Shown in pieces: positions 1 through 7,002 of a stretch of DNA of 22,993 nucleotides; within the stretch, counting starts at the first letter, position 1, and the number at the start of each line of letters is the position of its first letter. Origin of the DNA: Syntrophomonadaceae bacterium. Lineage in GTDB: Bacteria; Bacillota; Syntrophomonadia; Syntrophomonadales; Syntrophomonadaceae. The notes beneath the pieces are model-generated. The model worked only from the letters and a program-made list of their open reading frames with translations. It was not told the DNA's origin and ran no database searches. The translations under genes and the position numbers were made by a program. Location: positions 1 to 22,993 of the forward strand of contig JAQUBU010000006.1 in the NCBI GenBank assembly GCA_028686565.1, read 5' to 3'.

Positions 1-37
1 AAGTTCGGGACCTCCCCTGTACTCAGCTATCAACAGC

Positions 38-1876
38 CTAATTGTTGGCCTCCTTGATATCGAGCCTTATTCCAAAGGAAGGGCAAAGTCCGCAATCACT
101 GCACCCCACATGTCGGCAGTCGGGAGTAGTTTCCATTTGTTGGGCTTTTTCGTTTTCTTCCAAAAGATAGTCTTTACTGACTCCGATATCAATGAAATCC
201 CAGGGGAGTTTCTCATTATAGGAACGAGGACGTTCAGTATAAAATTCAGGTACTATATCACATTCGCGCAGTGCTTCCATCCACAGGCCAAAGCGAAAAT
301 ACTCAGACCAGCCATCAAACTTACAGCCTTTTTGCCAGGCTTTGAATATAGCTTCCGATAGTTTCCGATCACCTCTGGCAATTATCCCTTCCAGGTAACT
401 GGTCCGGCTGTCGTGAAAGCTCAGCTTCAAGTTTTTTCTTCTGCGTTTGGACAAGTATTGACGCTTGTTTTCCAGTTCTTCGATACTGTTTTGAGCTCGC
501 CACTGGAAAGGGGTGTGAGCCTTGGGAACAAAACATGCCAGACTGGCTCTTATCTCAACTGGTCTGCGGCTATAACGGTCTCCGATGCTCTTTACTTTCT
601 GCAGCAGGTCAAGAATTCCATCCAGATCCTCTTCACTTTCCCCTGGCAAACCAAACATGAAATAAAGCTTTATAGATAGCCATCCTGATTTGAAGGCAGC
701 AGTCACCGCATTAAATAGTTGTTCATCACTAACATTTTTATTAATAACATCCCGCAAGCGCTGTGTTCCCGCTTCCGGTGCCAGGGTTAAAGTAGTCTTG
801 CGGACTTTCTGCACTTCATTGGCAAGTTCGATTGAAAAAGCATCAACACGCAGTGACGGCAATGATACCCCAATTCCTTTTTCTCCATAATCATGAACCA
901 GATTTTTAACTAAAGGGTCCAGGCCTGAATAATCGAGAGTACTTAAAGAAGCAAGCGATATTTCCTCATATCCGGTATTCTGCAATTGCAGCCGGGCTTG
1001 CTCTTCCAAATTGGAGCGGGTCCTTTCCCTGACCGGACGATAAACCATCCCGGCATGACAGAAACGACAGCCTCTCTGGCAACCGCGCATTACTTCCAGG
1101 GAAGCACGGTCATGGATTATTTCCATATATGGTACTATAGGCTTAATTGGGTAATAGGCCTCATCAAGATCCTTGACTACCCTTTTGCGGACCATTTCCG
1201 GCACTCCTGCAAATTGGGGAATCATAGCTTTCAAGGTTTTATCCTCGTTATATTCGACACTATACAAAGCCGGAATATAGACCCCTTCAAGCGCAGTCAA
1301 TTTACGCAGTCTTTCTTCTTTGGGAAGCTCCCGGTTTATTTCAACAGAATCAAGAAATTCCAATAATACTTCTTCTCCGTCCCCAATTAAAAAGGCATCA
1401 AAAAAACCTGCAAATGGCTCTGGATTATATGCGACCGGTCCCCCGGCAATGATCAGAGGGAAGGAATCATCACGTTCCCTGGCCCAGGCGGGAATCCCTG
1501 CCAGGTCCAGCATATTAAGCACATTGCTTATTGACAGCTCGTATTGCAAAGAGAACCCGATAACATCAAAATCAAGCAGGGGGCGAAAAGATTCCAGCGC
1601 ATAAAGCGGTATATTTTCTCCCCGCATGACTTCTTCCATATCAGGCCAGGGGGCAAAAACTCTTTCCAAAAGGTGCGGACTTTTTTCATTTACCAATCCG
1701 TATAATATCTTGCCCCCCATATGGGACATTCCTACTTCATATACATCCGGAAAAGCAAAGGCCATTTTAACCTTAGTGTCTTCCCATTCTTTCTTTATCA
1801 TATTAACTTCGTTGCCGGTATAACGTGCAGGTTTGGAAACCTGCGGCAGTATATCCCGGAAAAGCCTGTCCTTCAT
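38..1876 (-). CDS. Radical SAM protein, TIGR03960 family (B12-binding-like N-terminus)
   Basis: The product is 612 residues. A radical SAM iron-sulfur site is visible as CQRGCRFC (C266, C270, C273), a CxxxCxxC motif. The N-terminal part, with GGPVAYNPEP near residue 145 and an acidic GDGEE segment near 166, resembles the cobalamin-binding-like domain found before radical SAM cores. The last 30 residues carry four more cysteines (587, 592, 595, 598), a possible second metal site. I chose the ATG at 1876 because GGAGG lies 6 nt upstream (1883-1887). A TTG 21 nt further out would put that ribosome binding site inside the gene. The family usually sits beside spoIVFAB, rodA and ribosomal protein rplU/rpmA loci in Firmicutes. 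Its substrate is not known to me. A role in RNA or ribosome modification is sometimes inferred from neighbours, but nothing here proves it. Confidence 0.9.
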   Translation of the reverse strand: MKDRLFRDILPQVSKPARYTGNEVNMIKKEWEDTKVKMAFAFPDVYEVGMSHMGGKILYGLVNEKSPHLLERVFAPWPDMEEVMRGENIPLYALESFRPLLDFDVIGFSLQYELSISNVLNMLDLAGIPAWARERDDSFPLIIAGGPVAYNPEPFAGFFDAFLIGDGEEVLLEFLDSVEINRELPKEERLRKLTALEGVYIPALYSVEYNEDKTLKAMIPQFAGVPEMVRKRVVKDLDEAYYPIKPIVPYMEIIHDRASLEVMRGCQRGCRFCHAGMVYRPVRERTRSNLEEQARLQLQNTGYEEISLASLSTLDYSGLDPLVKNLVHDYGEKGIGVSLPSLRVDAFSIELANEVQKVRKTTLTLAPEAGTQRLRDVINKNVSDEQLFNAVTAAFKSGWLSIKLYFMFGLPGESEEDLDGILDLLQKVKSIGDRYSRRPVEIRASLACFVPKAHTPFQWRAQNSIEELENKRQYLSKRRRKNLKLSFHDSRTSYLEGIIARGDRKLSEAIFKAWQKGCKFDGWSEYFRFGLWMEALRECDIVPEFYTERPRSYNEKLPWDFIDIGVSKDYLLEENEKAQQMETTPDCRHVGCSDCGLCPSFGIRLDIKEANN

Positions 1877-1904
1877 TCTAATCCTCCATTGCAGCAATAT
1901 TTAA

Positions 1905-1920
1905 GTAATATATATATTAC
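1905..1920. promoter_or_regulatory. Perfect 16-bp AT-rich palindrome upstream of the radical SAM gene
   Basis: The sequence GTAATATATATATTAC is a perfect dyad centred about 36 bp upstream of the ATG at 1876. It could be an operator or part of a promoter. Alternating TA tracts form palindromes easily in AT-rich DNA, so the functional claim is weak. Confidence 0.25.
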
Positions 1921-1975
1921 CACAAAACCTCGTTAATAATCTTCGGCCTTAATAAGGTTGCCTCCTGCTCCCCCT

Positions 1976-2119
1976 GATTGCAATTGTTATTCCACTGCAA
2001 AAAGAATATTGGACAAACGCCGCGCTTCGCTCAATGCACAAAAGATTGCCGCGCTACGCTCGCAATGACACAAACGCCGCGCTATGCTCGCAATTCTCAC
2101 TGGAATCAATTGTACAATC
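1976..2119. repeat. Small MITE-like element with imperfect terminal inverted repeats
   Basis: The left end (1976-1994) and the reverse complement of the right end (2101-2119) match over 17 bases, GATTG, CAATTG and ATTCCA in order. One 2-nt insertion sits in each arm. The interior holds the GC-rich repeats listed separately. No transposase is present. It lies between spoIVFB and the radical SAM gene. A non-autonomous element or a large hairpin in the intergenic RNA are both possible. Confidence 0.5.
2013..2100. repeat. Three tandem copies of a GCCGCGCT(A/T)(C/T)GCTC repeat
   Basis: Three near-identical units of about 29 bp are centred on GCCGCGCTTCGCTC (2020-2033), GCCGCGCTACGCTCGCAATG (2048-2067) and GCCGCGCTATGCTCGCAAT (2075-2093). 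Their GC content is far above the flanks. The middle unit can form a stem with ATTGC/GCAAT ends. From general knowledge, this motif resembles the GTCATTGCGAG...GCGGCAATC-type dispersed repeats seen in many bacterial genomes. Units abut without unique spacers, so this is not a CRISPR array. Confidence 0.7.
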
Positions 2120-2155
2120 TGAATTTTAAATTTTTCGTAATTAACATTCAAATTC

Positions 2156-3013
2156 TTAACAGTCCCTTAAAGTGGCTCGGGGCCCTTTTTCAAGCAAACA
2201 TTCAATTAGCTCAGCTTCAGTTTTTATGCTTATCAGCTGATGTTTATCATCAACCACCATTACCATCATGTAAACACCCGGCCTGGTTACATTCAGAATT
2301 TCCCTGACCTTAACATCAGCCTGCCCTACAACTTGATTGCAGGGCAAAAAAGATTTTTTAGCAAGCTCACCTTTTTTGTTTACCAGGAAACGCATAAAAG
2401 AGTATAGCAGAAGTTTACCTTCGCGCCGTGCTGCCCAAAACAGAACAACCCCCATAATTAAATAATTTGCCCCGGTTAAATTACGATAGGACAAATAAAG
2501 TCCGTAGACAATTATCACCAGTGCTATTATTTCACCAAGAAATACTGCGGTACGGGTTGATTTTCTATAGCCCAGCAACGGTGATAGAATTCCCCGTAAA
2601 ACTCTGCCCCCATCCAGAGGCAAGGCAGGCAAGAGATTAAACAGGCCCAGGGCTGCATTAATTGTAATAAAGAATTGCATGGCCGGGTTTGACTGCTTGC
2701 CCAGAAAATAAAAAAAAGCCGCTATGCTTAAGCTAATTAGCGGTCCGGCCAGGGCCATATATATTTCCTTGGCTGGTTCGAGTCCAGTAAAATCCTCAAT
2801 CCGGGCTTGCCCCCCAAAAGGTAATAACTCAATTGCCTCTACTTTAATATCTAACATCAAGGCAACTATGGTGTGAGCAATTTCATGAATTAGCAACGAA
2901 GTAAAAATAATCAATATTTCGAGGCCATAGCCCAGGTAACTGTAAGCCGCCACCAGAAGTATTAAAAACAAATTCAAGTGCAGGCTTACGCCCGCAATTC
3001 TGCCCAGCCTCAT
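2156..3013 (-). CDS. spoIVFB: Site-2 protease SpoIVFB-like, M50 family membrane metalloprotease
   Basis: The product is 285 residues. HEIAH at 43-47 supplies the zinc-binding HExxH motif, and NLLPALPLDGG at 126-136 supplies the third ligand, as in site-2 proteases. About six hydrophobic segments cover residues 10-200. A soluble tail of roughly 70 residues (NQVVG onward) looks like a partial CBS-type regulatory domain. In Bacillus this enzyme cleaves pro-sigma-K in the mother cell membrane around the forespore. The preceding spoIVFA-like gene ends 2 nt before this ATG, and no clear Shine-Dalgarno is visible, so translational coupling is likely. Assignment to the sporulation paralogue rests on this pairing. 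A general S2P role is the alternative. Confidence 0.88.
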   Translation of the reverse strand: MRLGRIAGVSLHLNLFLILLVAAYSYLGYGLEILIIFTSLLIHEIAHTIVALMLDIKVEAIELLPFGGQARIEDFTGLEPAKEIYMALAGPLISLSIAAFFYFLGKQSNPAMQFFITINAALGLFNLLPALPLDGGRVLRGILSPLLGYRKSTRTAVFLGEIIALVIIVYGLYLSYRNLTGANYLIMGVVLFWAARREGKLLLYSFMRFLVNKKGELAKKSFLPCNQVVGQADVKVREILNVTRPGVYMMVMVVDDKHQLISIKTEAELIECLLEKGPRATLRDC

Positions 3014-3015
3014 TT

Positions 3016-3591
3016 TTATTCAAAGAGCTGCTGGGGATTTTGCGGCCCTTCCCGGTTCCTGATTTCCAAGTATAGATTTTCACCTGTTTTACCTAATATT
3101 TGATTCGCTTCCACCTGACTTCCTTCTTCAACCAGTATTTCTTTTAATCCTCCATATAATGAAAACAAATTTTCATTGTGCTTTATGAGCAAGGTCCGCC
3201 CCTTCTCATTATTGGACAGTTCCACAACTTGACCTGCAAGTACTGGTTTGACAAGGGTGTTATCCTTTACTCCAAGATAAACACCAGGAATAAACACCTG
3301 TTTTTTATCATTGGTTTCCCATTGCCATCCATATCCTTTTTCAATAGATATATACTCGCAAGGTATTTGCAGAGTGCTTCTGCTCTCCGCCGGAACTGAT
3401 ATTTCAGATTTTATTTGCCGCCAATTATCTATCCAGTTAACAATATTTTTTTCCACTCCGTAATCAGTCAAAACATATTTAATCACTGGTTCCACCAAAG
3501 AGCGGCTGGTGTTTCCTGACTGCAAAGCCAAACCGACAAAAGCCACTATAAAAATTACCAGCAGCAGCCGCAATTTAAAACTTTTTAACAT
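3016..3591 (-). CDS. spoIVFA: SpoIVFA-like degenerate LytM/M23 protein
   Basis: The product is 191 residues with one N-terminal membrane segment (about residues 7-23) and a C-terminal M23/LytM-like beta fold (about 80-190). The fold is recognisable from the segments LVKPVLAGQVVE, LLIKHNENLFSLYGGL and GSQVEANQILGKTG. The zinc ligands are absent: the HxxxD position reads PGVYLGVKD, and the HxH position reads LYLEIR. A catalytically dead LytM domain is what SpoIVFA has. That protein holds and inhibits SpoIVFB until signalled by the forespore protease SpoIVB. The ATG at 3591 is preceded by GGGGTGA at a good distance. An ATG 33 nt upstream is possible but less well placed. The gene is directly upstream of the S2P gene, which supports the call. 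Confidence 0.75.
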   Translation of the reverse strand: MLKSFKLRLLLVIFIVAFVGLALQSGNTSRSLVEPVIKYVLTDYGVEKNIVNWIDNWRQIKSEISVPAESRSTLQIPCEYISIEKGYGWQWETNDKKQVFIPGVYLGVKDNTLVKPVLAGQVVELSNNEKGRTLLIKHNENLFSLYGGLKEILVEEGSQVEANQILGKTGENLYLEIRNREGPQNPQQLFE

Positions 3592-3764
3592 CTTTATTTC
3601 ACCCCGGCTATATTTATTAATCATCTTTTTGATCCTGTCCCCACAATTATTTCAAAGACTCCTTAATAAATATATACCCCGGTCTCACATTATATTCCAG
3701 AATCATGATCACCTTGGTTATAATGAGCTAAAATTTGTCCCCTGCTTCTTTAAGCGGCTACTTA

Positions 3765-3895
3765 TTAACAAAACAGTGGCGGGTAATAACGAGGCACTGT
3801 TTCGTTGCAACAGTATATTGTAACTATTGCGCTGTTTTTTCTGGTGCTTAAATCCCCACCTCGTTGCAACGGTGAAGAAAGAAACTGCACCGCAG
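3765..3895 (+). repeat. Repeat copy A, inverted relative to copy B at 7059-7124
   Basis: Two blocks are shared with the reverse complement of 7059-7124. Block 1 is 3765-3784 (core TTAACAAAACAG, then TGGCGGGT). Block 2 is 3857-3892 (core CACCTCGTTGCA and, further on, AAAGAAACTGCACCG). Copy A has about 70 bp between the blocks that copy B lacks. The copies diverge by several substitutions. No coding capacity is evident. Confidence 0.65.
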
Positions 3896-3902
3896 TTTCT
3901 TT
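3878..3902. repeat. Perfect 11-bp inverted repeat with a 3-nt loop
   Basis: AAAGAAACTGC at 3878-3888 and its exact complement at 3892-3902 are separated only by ACC. The hairpin lies at the end of repeat copy A. Neither strand has a convincing T-run right after it, so a terminator is not the first choice. It may be an end of the repeat element. Confidence 0.6.
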
Positions 3903-3986
3903 CGATGCTTAAATCATTCTCAAGCACTTGAAATAGGATAAGAACTTTAAGCGCTTCCTTTTAGGCGGCTTAAACAAAGTTTTTTC

Positions 3987-4050
3987 CATAAAAATGCTCC
4001 CCTTTCCGCAGCAGGTTTTTATCACCTGTCTACTTTTAAGGGGAGCATTT
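3987..4050 (-). terminator. Intrinsic terminator downstream of tupA
   Basis: Perfect 13-bp arms (3992-4004 and 4038-4050, AAATGCTCCCCTT and complement) enclose a 33-nt loop. The loop contains a second 5-bp stem (4012-4016 with 4024-4028). On the minus strand the stem leads into a run of five T, which fits termination of the tup transcript about 85 nt after the tupA stop. The loop is longer than usual, so a structured 3' end or an element end is also possible. Confidence 0.6.
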
Positions 4051-4134
4051 CAGAATTCATTTTTGAAGCTGGGGACAGCCTCAATTTGGGATCTGATCTA
4101 TGTTCTTAAGGAAAGTGCATCCAGGAATCCAATA

Positions 4135-5367
4135 TTACTGAATAACAACTGTCTGCTGAGCAGCATTCCAGGTAGCAGTAGCTCCGAATGCCTGGGCTAC
4201 CGCAGCAACTGGCAGACAAGCACGACTATTAGTAATTTCAGGAGCGGTATCTAATGTCACTGATTTGCCGCTAGCTGTCATAGTCTTGCTATTTACCTTC
4301 AGCTTCACAACAACAGCACCCTTGGTCAGAGTTACTTGCTGACTGCTGCTATCCCATACGATGTCAGAATCCTTAATACCCAGAGCATAAGCAACAGGCC
4401 TAATAGGAAGGTATGTGCGGCTGTTTTTAATATAGGGAGCAACATCGCCGGTCTGATCGGCACCCATTATTTTATATTTATTGGAACCAATAGTCAGTAC
4501 ACTGGCTTTTTCTGAAGTGCTTGCAGCTGCAGCTTTTGCATCACCTGTAAATAGAGCTTTGCCATATTTTGCTTTACCAAAGGAAGCAATTATAGCTTGA
4601 CCTTTTTCACCAGTAATAAAGTCAGAGAAAGCTTTAGCGGCATTTTTATGAATAGTCGGGTATTTGGCAGGATTTACTTCAATAACTCCATAAGGATTAA
4701 ATAGGAGTTTATCTCCCTGCACCATATCTTTCAACTCGGTTTTGTTCTTCCAGGTCAACCAGGTGGCTTCATCAACCAGAGTATAAGCGTTCATTTCACC
4801 CGCCATCAGTATGGTGTCACCCATACCTTTGCCAGCTTCAATATACCAGGGAAGGGCCGGTTTTATAGCAGCTTTTGTCCAGATGCCTAGTTCTTTGGTG
4901 TTGGTGCCTGATTTATCGCCCCGGGAAACAAATTTGCTCTCGGCTTCAGCAATTTTTTTGAAAGCTGCGGTTACATCGGTCATACCCTTAACTTTGGCAG
5001 GATCGCTGACCGGTCCCACAACCAGAAATTCGTTATGCATTACATCTTTGCGGTTAATACCATAGCCTTCGGCAATAAATTTATCCTCAGCAGCTCTGGA
5101 GTGAACCAGCAGCACATCAGCATCGCCTTTTTGGCCCATTTCCATAGCCTGGCCACTTCCTACGGCAACTACTTTGACCTTGGTTTTATATTCCTTCTCA
5201 AAAACTGGTACTAAAGCATCTAAGAGTCCTGAATCCTGGGTACTGGTAGTTGTTGCCAGCGTAACCGTATCCTCTATTGCATCTGCAGCAATTACGTTAA
5301 GCGGCAATAAACTTATGAACATTAAACAAATAGCCAGCATGGCTATCTTTATCTTGGAATTTCTCAT
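4135..5367 (-). CDS. tupA: Tungstate-binding protein TupA fused to a C-terminal stalk domain
   Basis: The product is 410 residues. A signal peptide covers about residues 1-28 (hydrophobic core then VIAADA). Residues 33-275 are the TupA-type periplasmic binding fold, with the oxyanion-binding signature TTTSTQDSG at 39-47 and SRGDKSGTNTKE near 148. Residues about 290-410 are two copies of the copper-amine-oxidase-N-like fold, marked by NSRTYLPIRPVAYALG (315-330) and NSRACLPVAAVAQAFG (380-395). Typical TupA proteins are about 270-290 residues, so the extra domain is unusual. In Clostridia it is common on exported proteins and probably anchors or displays them at the cell wall. The ATG at 5367 follows AGGAG by 7 nt. 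Tungstate, rather than molybdate, is inferred from family resemblance; selectivity cannot be proved from sequence. Confidence 0.88.
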   Translation of the reverse strand: MRNSKIKIAMLAICLMFISLLPLNVIAADAIEDTVTLATTTSTQDSGLLDALVPVFEKEYKTKVKVVAVGSGQAMEMGQKGDADVLLVHSRAAEDKFIAEGYGINRKDVMHNEFLVVGPVSDPAKVKGMTDVTAAFKKIAEAESKFVSRGDKSGTNTKELGIWTKAAIKPALPWYIEAGKGMGDTILMAGEMNAYTLVDEATWLTWKNKTELKDMVQGDKLLFNPYGVIEVNPAKYPTIHKNAAKAFSDFITGEKGQAIIASFGKAKYGKALFTGDAKAAAASTSEKASVLTIGSNKYKIMGADQTGDVAPYIKNSRTYLPIRPVAYALGIKDSDIVWDSSSQQVTLTKGAVVVKLKVNSKTMTASGKSVTLDTAPEITNSRACLPVAAVAQAFGATATWNAAQQTVVIQ

Positions 5368-5392
5368 ATTCAATCTCCTCTCCAATCTTTTT

Positions 5393-6124
5393 CTAATAAA
5401 CCATTGTTCCATCCAGAAACTGTTTGCTTTCCTCAGCTTGAGGATTATTGAAAAAATCATGAGTTTTACCTTTTTCAACAACTTTGCCGTTGATTAACAG
5501 AATACTTTCATCAGCAAGCCGCTTGGCTTGAAAAAGATTATGGGTAACAATAATTACACTGGTATTATACTGTTGGTGCCAGTTGCGGATAATTTCCTCG
5601 ATATGCTTGACACTGCTGGGATCCAGGTTAGCAGTTGGTTCATCCAGCAATAACAACTCAGGCCGCAGAACCAAGGCTCTGGCTAAAGCTACGCGTTGAG
5701 TTTCCCCTCCTGATAGTCGGGTTGCCAGTTGACTGGCAAATGAATTCATTTCCACAAAATCCAGGACTTCCTTGACTTTCTTTTCACACTCCGGCCTGCT
5801 TACCTTACGAATTTTTAAACCATAGGCGACATTATTGAAAACACTGCTGTGGAACATAAACGGTCTTTGAAAAACCATACACATTCTTCGTGTTACATCC
5901 AAATGTCGGCCTTGCAAATTTTCAAGATCTTCTCCCAAAAATTTTATATGACCAGTATCAGGAGTATCGAGCAGATTTAGTATACGCATTAAAGTTGTCT
6001 TACCTGAGCCGTTGGGCCCCATTATGGCATGGATACGGTCCTTACGCAACTTGAGTTCAGGTATATCCAGCACCGTTCTGGAACCATACTTTTTGGTAAC
6101 CTCGTCAATTTCAAATAAATTCAT
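5393..6124 (-). CDS. tupC: Tungstate ABC transporter ATP-binding protein
   Basis: The product is 243 residues. It has the full ABC ATPase set: Walker A GPNGSGKTT (37-45), Q-loop MVFQRP, signature LSGGETQR, Walker B LLLLDEPTA, and switch histidine in VTHN. It would power uptake through the TupB permease. A GAGGTG ribosome binding site lies 5 nt before the ATG and overlaps the tupB stop codon, so translation of the two is likely coupled. tupA follows after 25 nt. Substrate assignment comes from the neighbours, since ATPases of this type alone do not show specificity. Confidence 0.92.
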   Translation of the reverse strand: MNLFEIDEVTKKYGSRTVLDIPELKLRKDRIHAIMGPNGSGKTTLMRILNLLDTPDTGHIKFLGEDLENLQGRHLDVTRRMCMVFQRPFMFHSSVFNNVAYGLKIRKVSRPECEKKVKEVLDFVEMNSFASQLATRLSGGETQRVALARALVLRPELLLLDEPTANLDPSSVKHIEEIIRNWHQQYNTSVIIVTHNLFQAKRLADESILLINGKVVEKGKTHDFFNNPQAEESKQFLDGTMVY

Positions 6125-6134
6125 GTATACACCT

Positions 6135-6809
6135 CTATGTCATTTTAAACTCATCCGCATTGCTTAGGACAATTGAACTTACGACAAAGGATATGATTAG
6201 CAGGATGATTCCCAAAGTAACAGCAATATTAAAATTTCCCTGCCTTGTTTCCAAAACAATCGATGTAGTTAAAACCCTGGTCATATGACGAATGTTACCA
6301 CCTACCAGCATTACAGCTCCGACTTCTGCAAAGGCCCGGCCAAATCCTGTCAAAACAGCAGCAGTCATACTGCTGCGGGTTTCCTTGATGATTGTCCAGG
6401 TAGCCTGCATTTGACTGGCTCCCAGACTTAGCGCATGATCGAAAATAATTCCTTCCTTACCAGCAATGGCTGCTGCAACCAAGCCTGTTATGATGGGTGT
6501 TACCAGCAGACACTGGGCAATGATCATAGCTGTCGGAGTAAATAAGGATTCCCACACACCTAAAGGACCGCTGCGGGAAAGCAGAAGGTAAACCAAAAGA
6601 CCAGCCAGAACAGGAGGTAATGCCATTAAGGTATATACTATTCTCAATAACACTTTTCGCCCTTTGAAATCAGTCAAACCCATCCAGGCTCCCAGAGGAA
6701 TCCCAATAAAAGCACTGATAATGGTCGCTGAACCTGACACCATTATGGACATTTTTACTATTTCCAGTATTTCTGTTTTTTGAAGCAATAAAGTACTAAA
6801 AGTCCCCAT
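6135..6809 (-). CDS. tupB: Tungstate ABC transporter permease
   Basis: The product is 224 residues with about five membrane segments. The cytoplasmic EAA-like loop that contacts the ATPase is recognisable around ALSLGASQMQATWTIIKET, with the conserved glycine. Its length and order fit TupB/WtpB-type permeases. It is the first gene of the operon (permease, ATPase, binding protein). AAGGAG lies 6 nt before the ATG at 6809. It is preceded by a structured leader that ends in a terminator-like hairpin, which suggests control by transcription attenuation. Confidence 0.9.
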   Translation of the reverse strand: MGTFSTLLLQKTEILEIVKMSIMVSGSATIISAFIGIPLGAWMGLTDFKGRKVLLRIVYTLMALPPVLAGLLVYLLLSRSGPLGVWESLFTPTAMIIAQCLLVTPIITGLVAAAIAGKEGIIFDHALSLGASQMQATWTIIKETRSSMTAAVLTGFGRAFAEVGAVMLVGGNIRHMTRVLTTSIVLETRQGNFNIAVTLGIILLIISFVVSSIVLSNADEFKMT

Positions 6810-6868
6810 AGAATTCTCCTTAAGAACAACGAAAATAAATAGTTGCTTTCCTTCGAGCTGAATTTGAC

Positions 6869-6906
6869 AAAAAAAAGCCGACTATACCAGAAAGGTTCAG
6901 CCCGAC
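6869..6906 (-). terminator. Intrinsic terminator (attenuator) in the tupB leader
   Basis: On the minus strand, an imperfect stem (about 6906-6894 with 6888-6877, TTTCT loop) is followed at once by eight T (plus-strand A run 6869-6876). It sits about 60 nt before the tupB ATG and after a further pair of hairpins. A terminator between promoter and first gene implies conditional read-through. The stem has one mismatch and a bulge, so its strength is moderate. Confidence 0.6.
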
Positions 6907-6952
6907 AAACATCAGTTCCCTGAAACAGCCCTCCTTTCCAAACGGGAGGCAC
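6877..6952 (-). ncRNA. Candidate Mo/W-cofactor (Moco/Tuco-type) riboswitch in the tup leader
   Basis: Upstream of the terminator, the leader RNA can fold a GC-rich hairpin (GCCTCC at 6950-6945 with GGAGGGC at 6934-6928) and a 4-bp stem closed by a GGAA GNRA tetraloop (6923-6912). The terminator hairpin follows. Moco riboswitches are known to control molybdenum and tungsten transport and cofactor genes, and a GNRA loop is compatible with such compact folds. I could not match the consensus base by base. A protein-bound leader or another attenuator class remains possible. Confidence 0.45.
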
Positions 6953-6973
6953 AAAAGTTTCCCTTCATACCCT

Positions 6974-7002
6974 ATCGTATTAAGAAGCATAGCTTTGGTA
7001 AA
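6974..7002 (-). promoter_or_regulatory. Likely tup operon promoter
   Basis: On the minus strand TTTACC (-35, 7002-6997) and TACGAT (-10, 6979-6974) are separated by 17 bp. Each matches the sigma-A consensus at 4 of 6 positions. Transcription from here would start near 6967, just before the first leader hairpin, which makes the position sensible. Confidence 0.4.

Larger units (their letters stand above)
3592..4134. other. Gene-free stretch between tupA and spoIVFA
   Basis: I see no credible gene in this 543-bp region. It holds a tup terminator (3987-4050), a repeat copy (3765-3895) that includes a perfect 11-bp inverted repeat, and about 170 bp of AT-rich leader before spoIVFA. That leader must carry the spoIVFA promoter. 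A TATAAT occurs at 3690-3695 on the minus strand, but no matching -35 is evident. A sporulation sigma factor (sigma-E in Bacillus) would explain the lack of a housekeeping -35. Confidence 0.5.

Noticed and set aside
986..1366. Plus-strand open frames of 60-130 codons across the window, for example this one
   Set aside because: They are antisense shadows of strongly supported minus-strand genes and show no recognisable domains or ribosome binding sites.
2013..2100. Possible CRISPR array
   Set aside because: There are only three units, they abut without unique spacers, and no cas genes are near. The motif is a common dispersed repeat.
3718..3927. A 69-codon minus-strand open frame between tupA and spoIVFA
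   Set aside because: It is a translation of repeat copy A, has no ribosome binding site, and its residues follow the repeat and hairpin rather than a protein pattern.
3640..4080. CTGTCCCC and GGGGACAG words at about 3645 and 4072 as a REP pair
   Set aside because: Only 8 bp match, with no further symmetry, and such words occur often by chance or as remnants. They do not line up with the edges of the other repeats.
5368..5481. Longer TupA with 38 extra N-terminal residues
   Set aside because: The extension overlaps tupC, precedes the AGGAG site and would bury the signal peptide. The ATG at 5367 fits both.
6758..6952. A 64-codon minus-strand open frame in the tup leader
   Set aside because: It runs through the leader hairpins and the terminator and into tupB in another frame. 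The RNA structure explains the region better.
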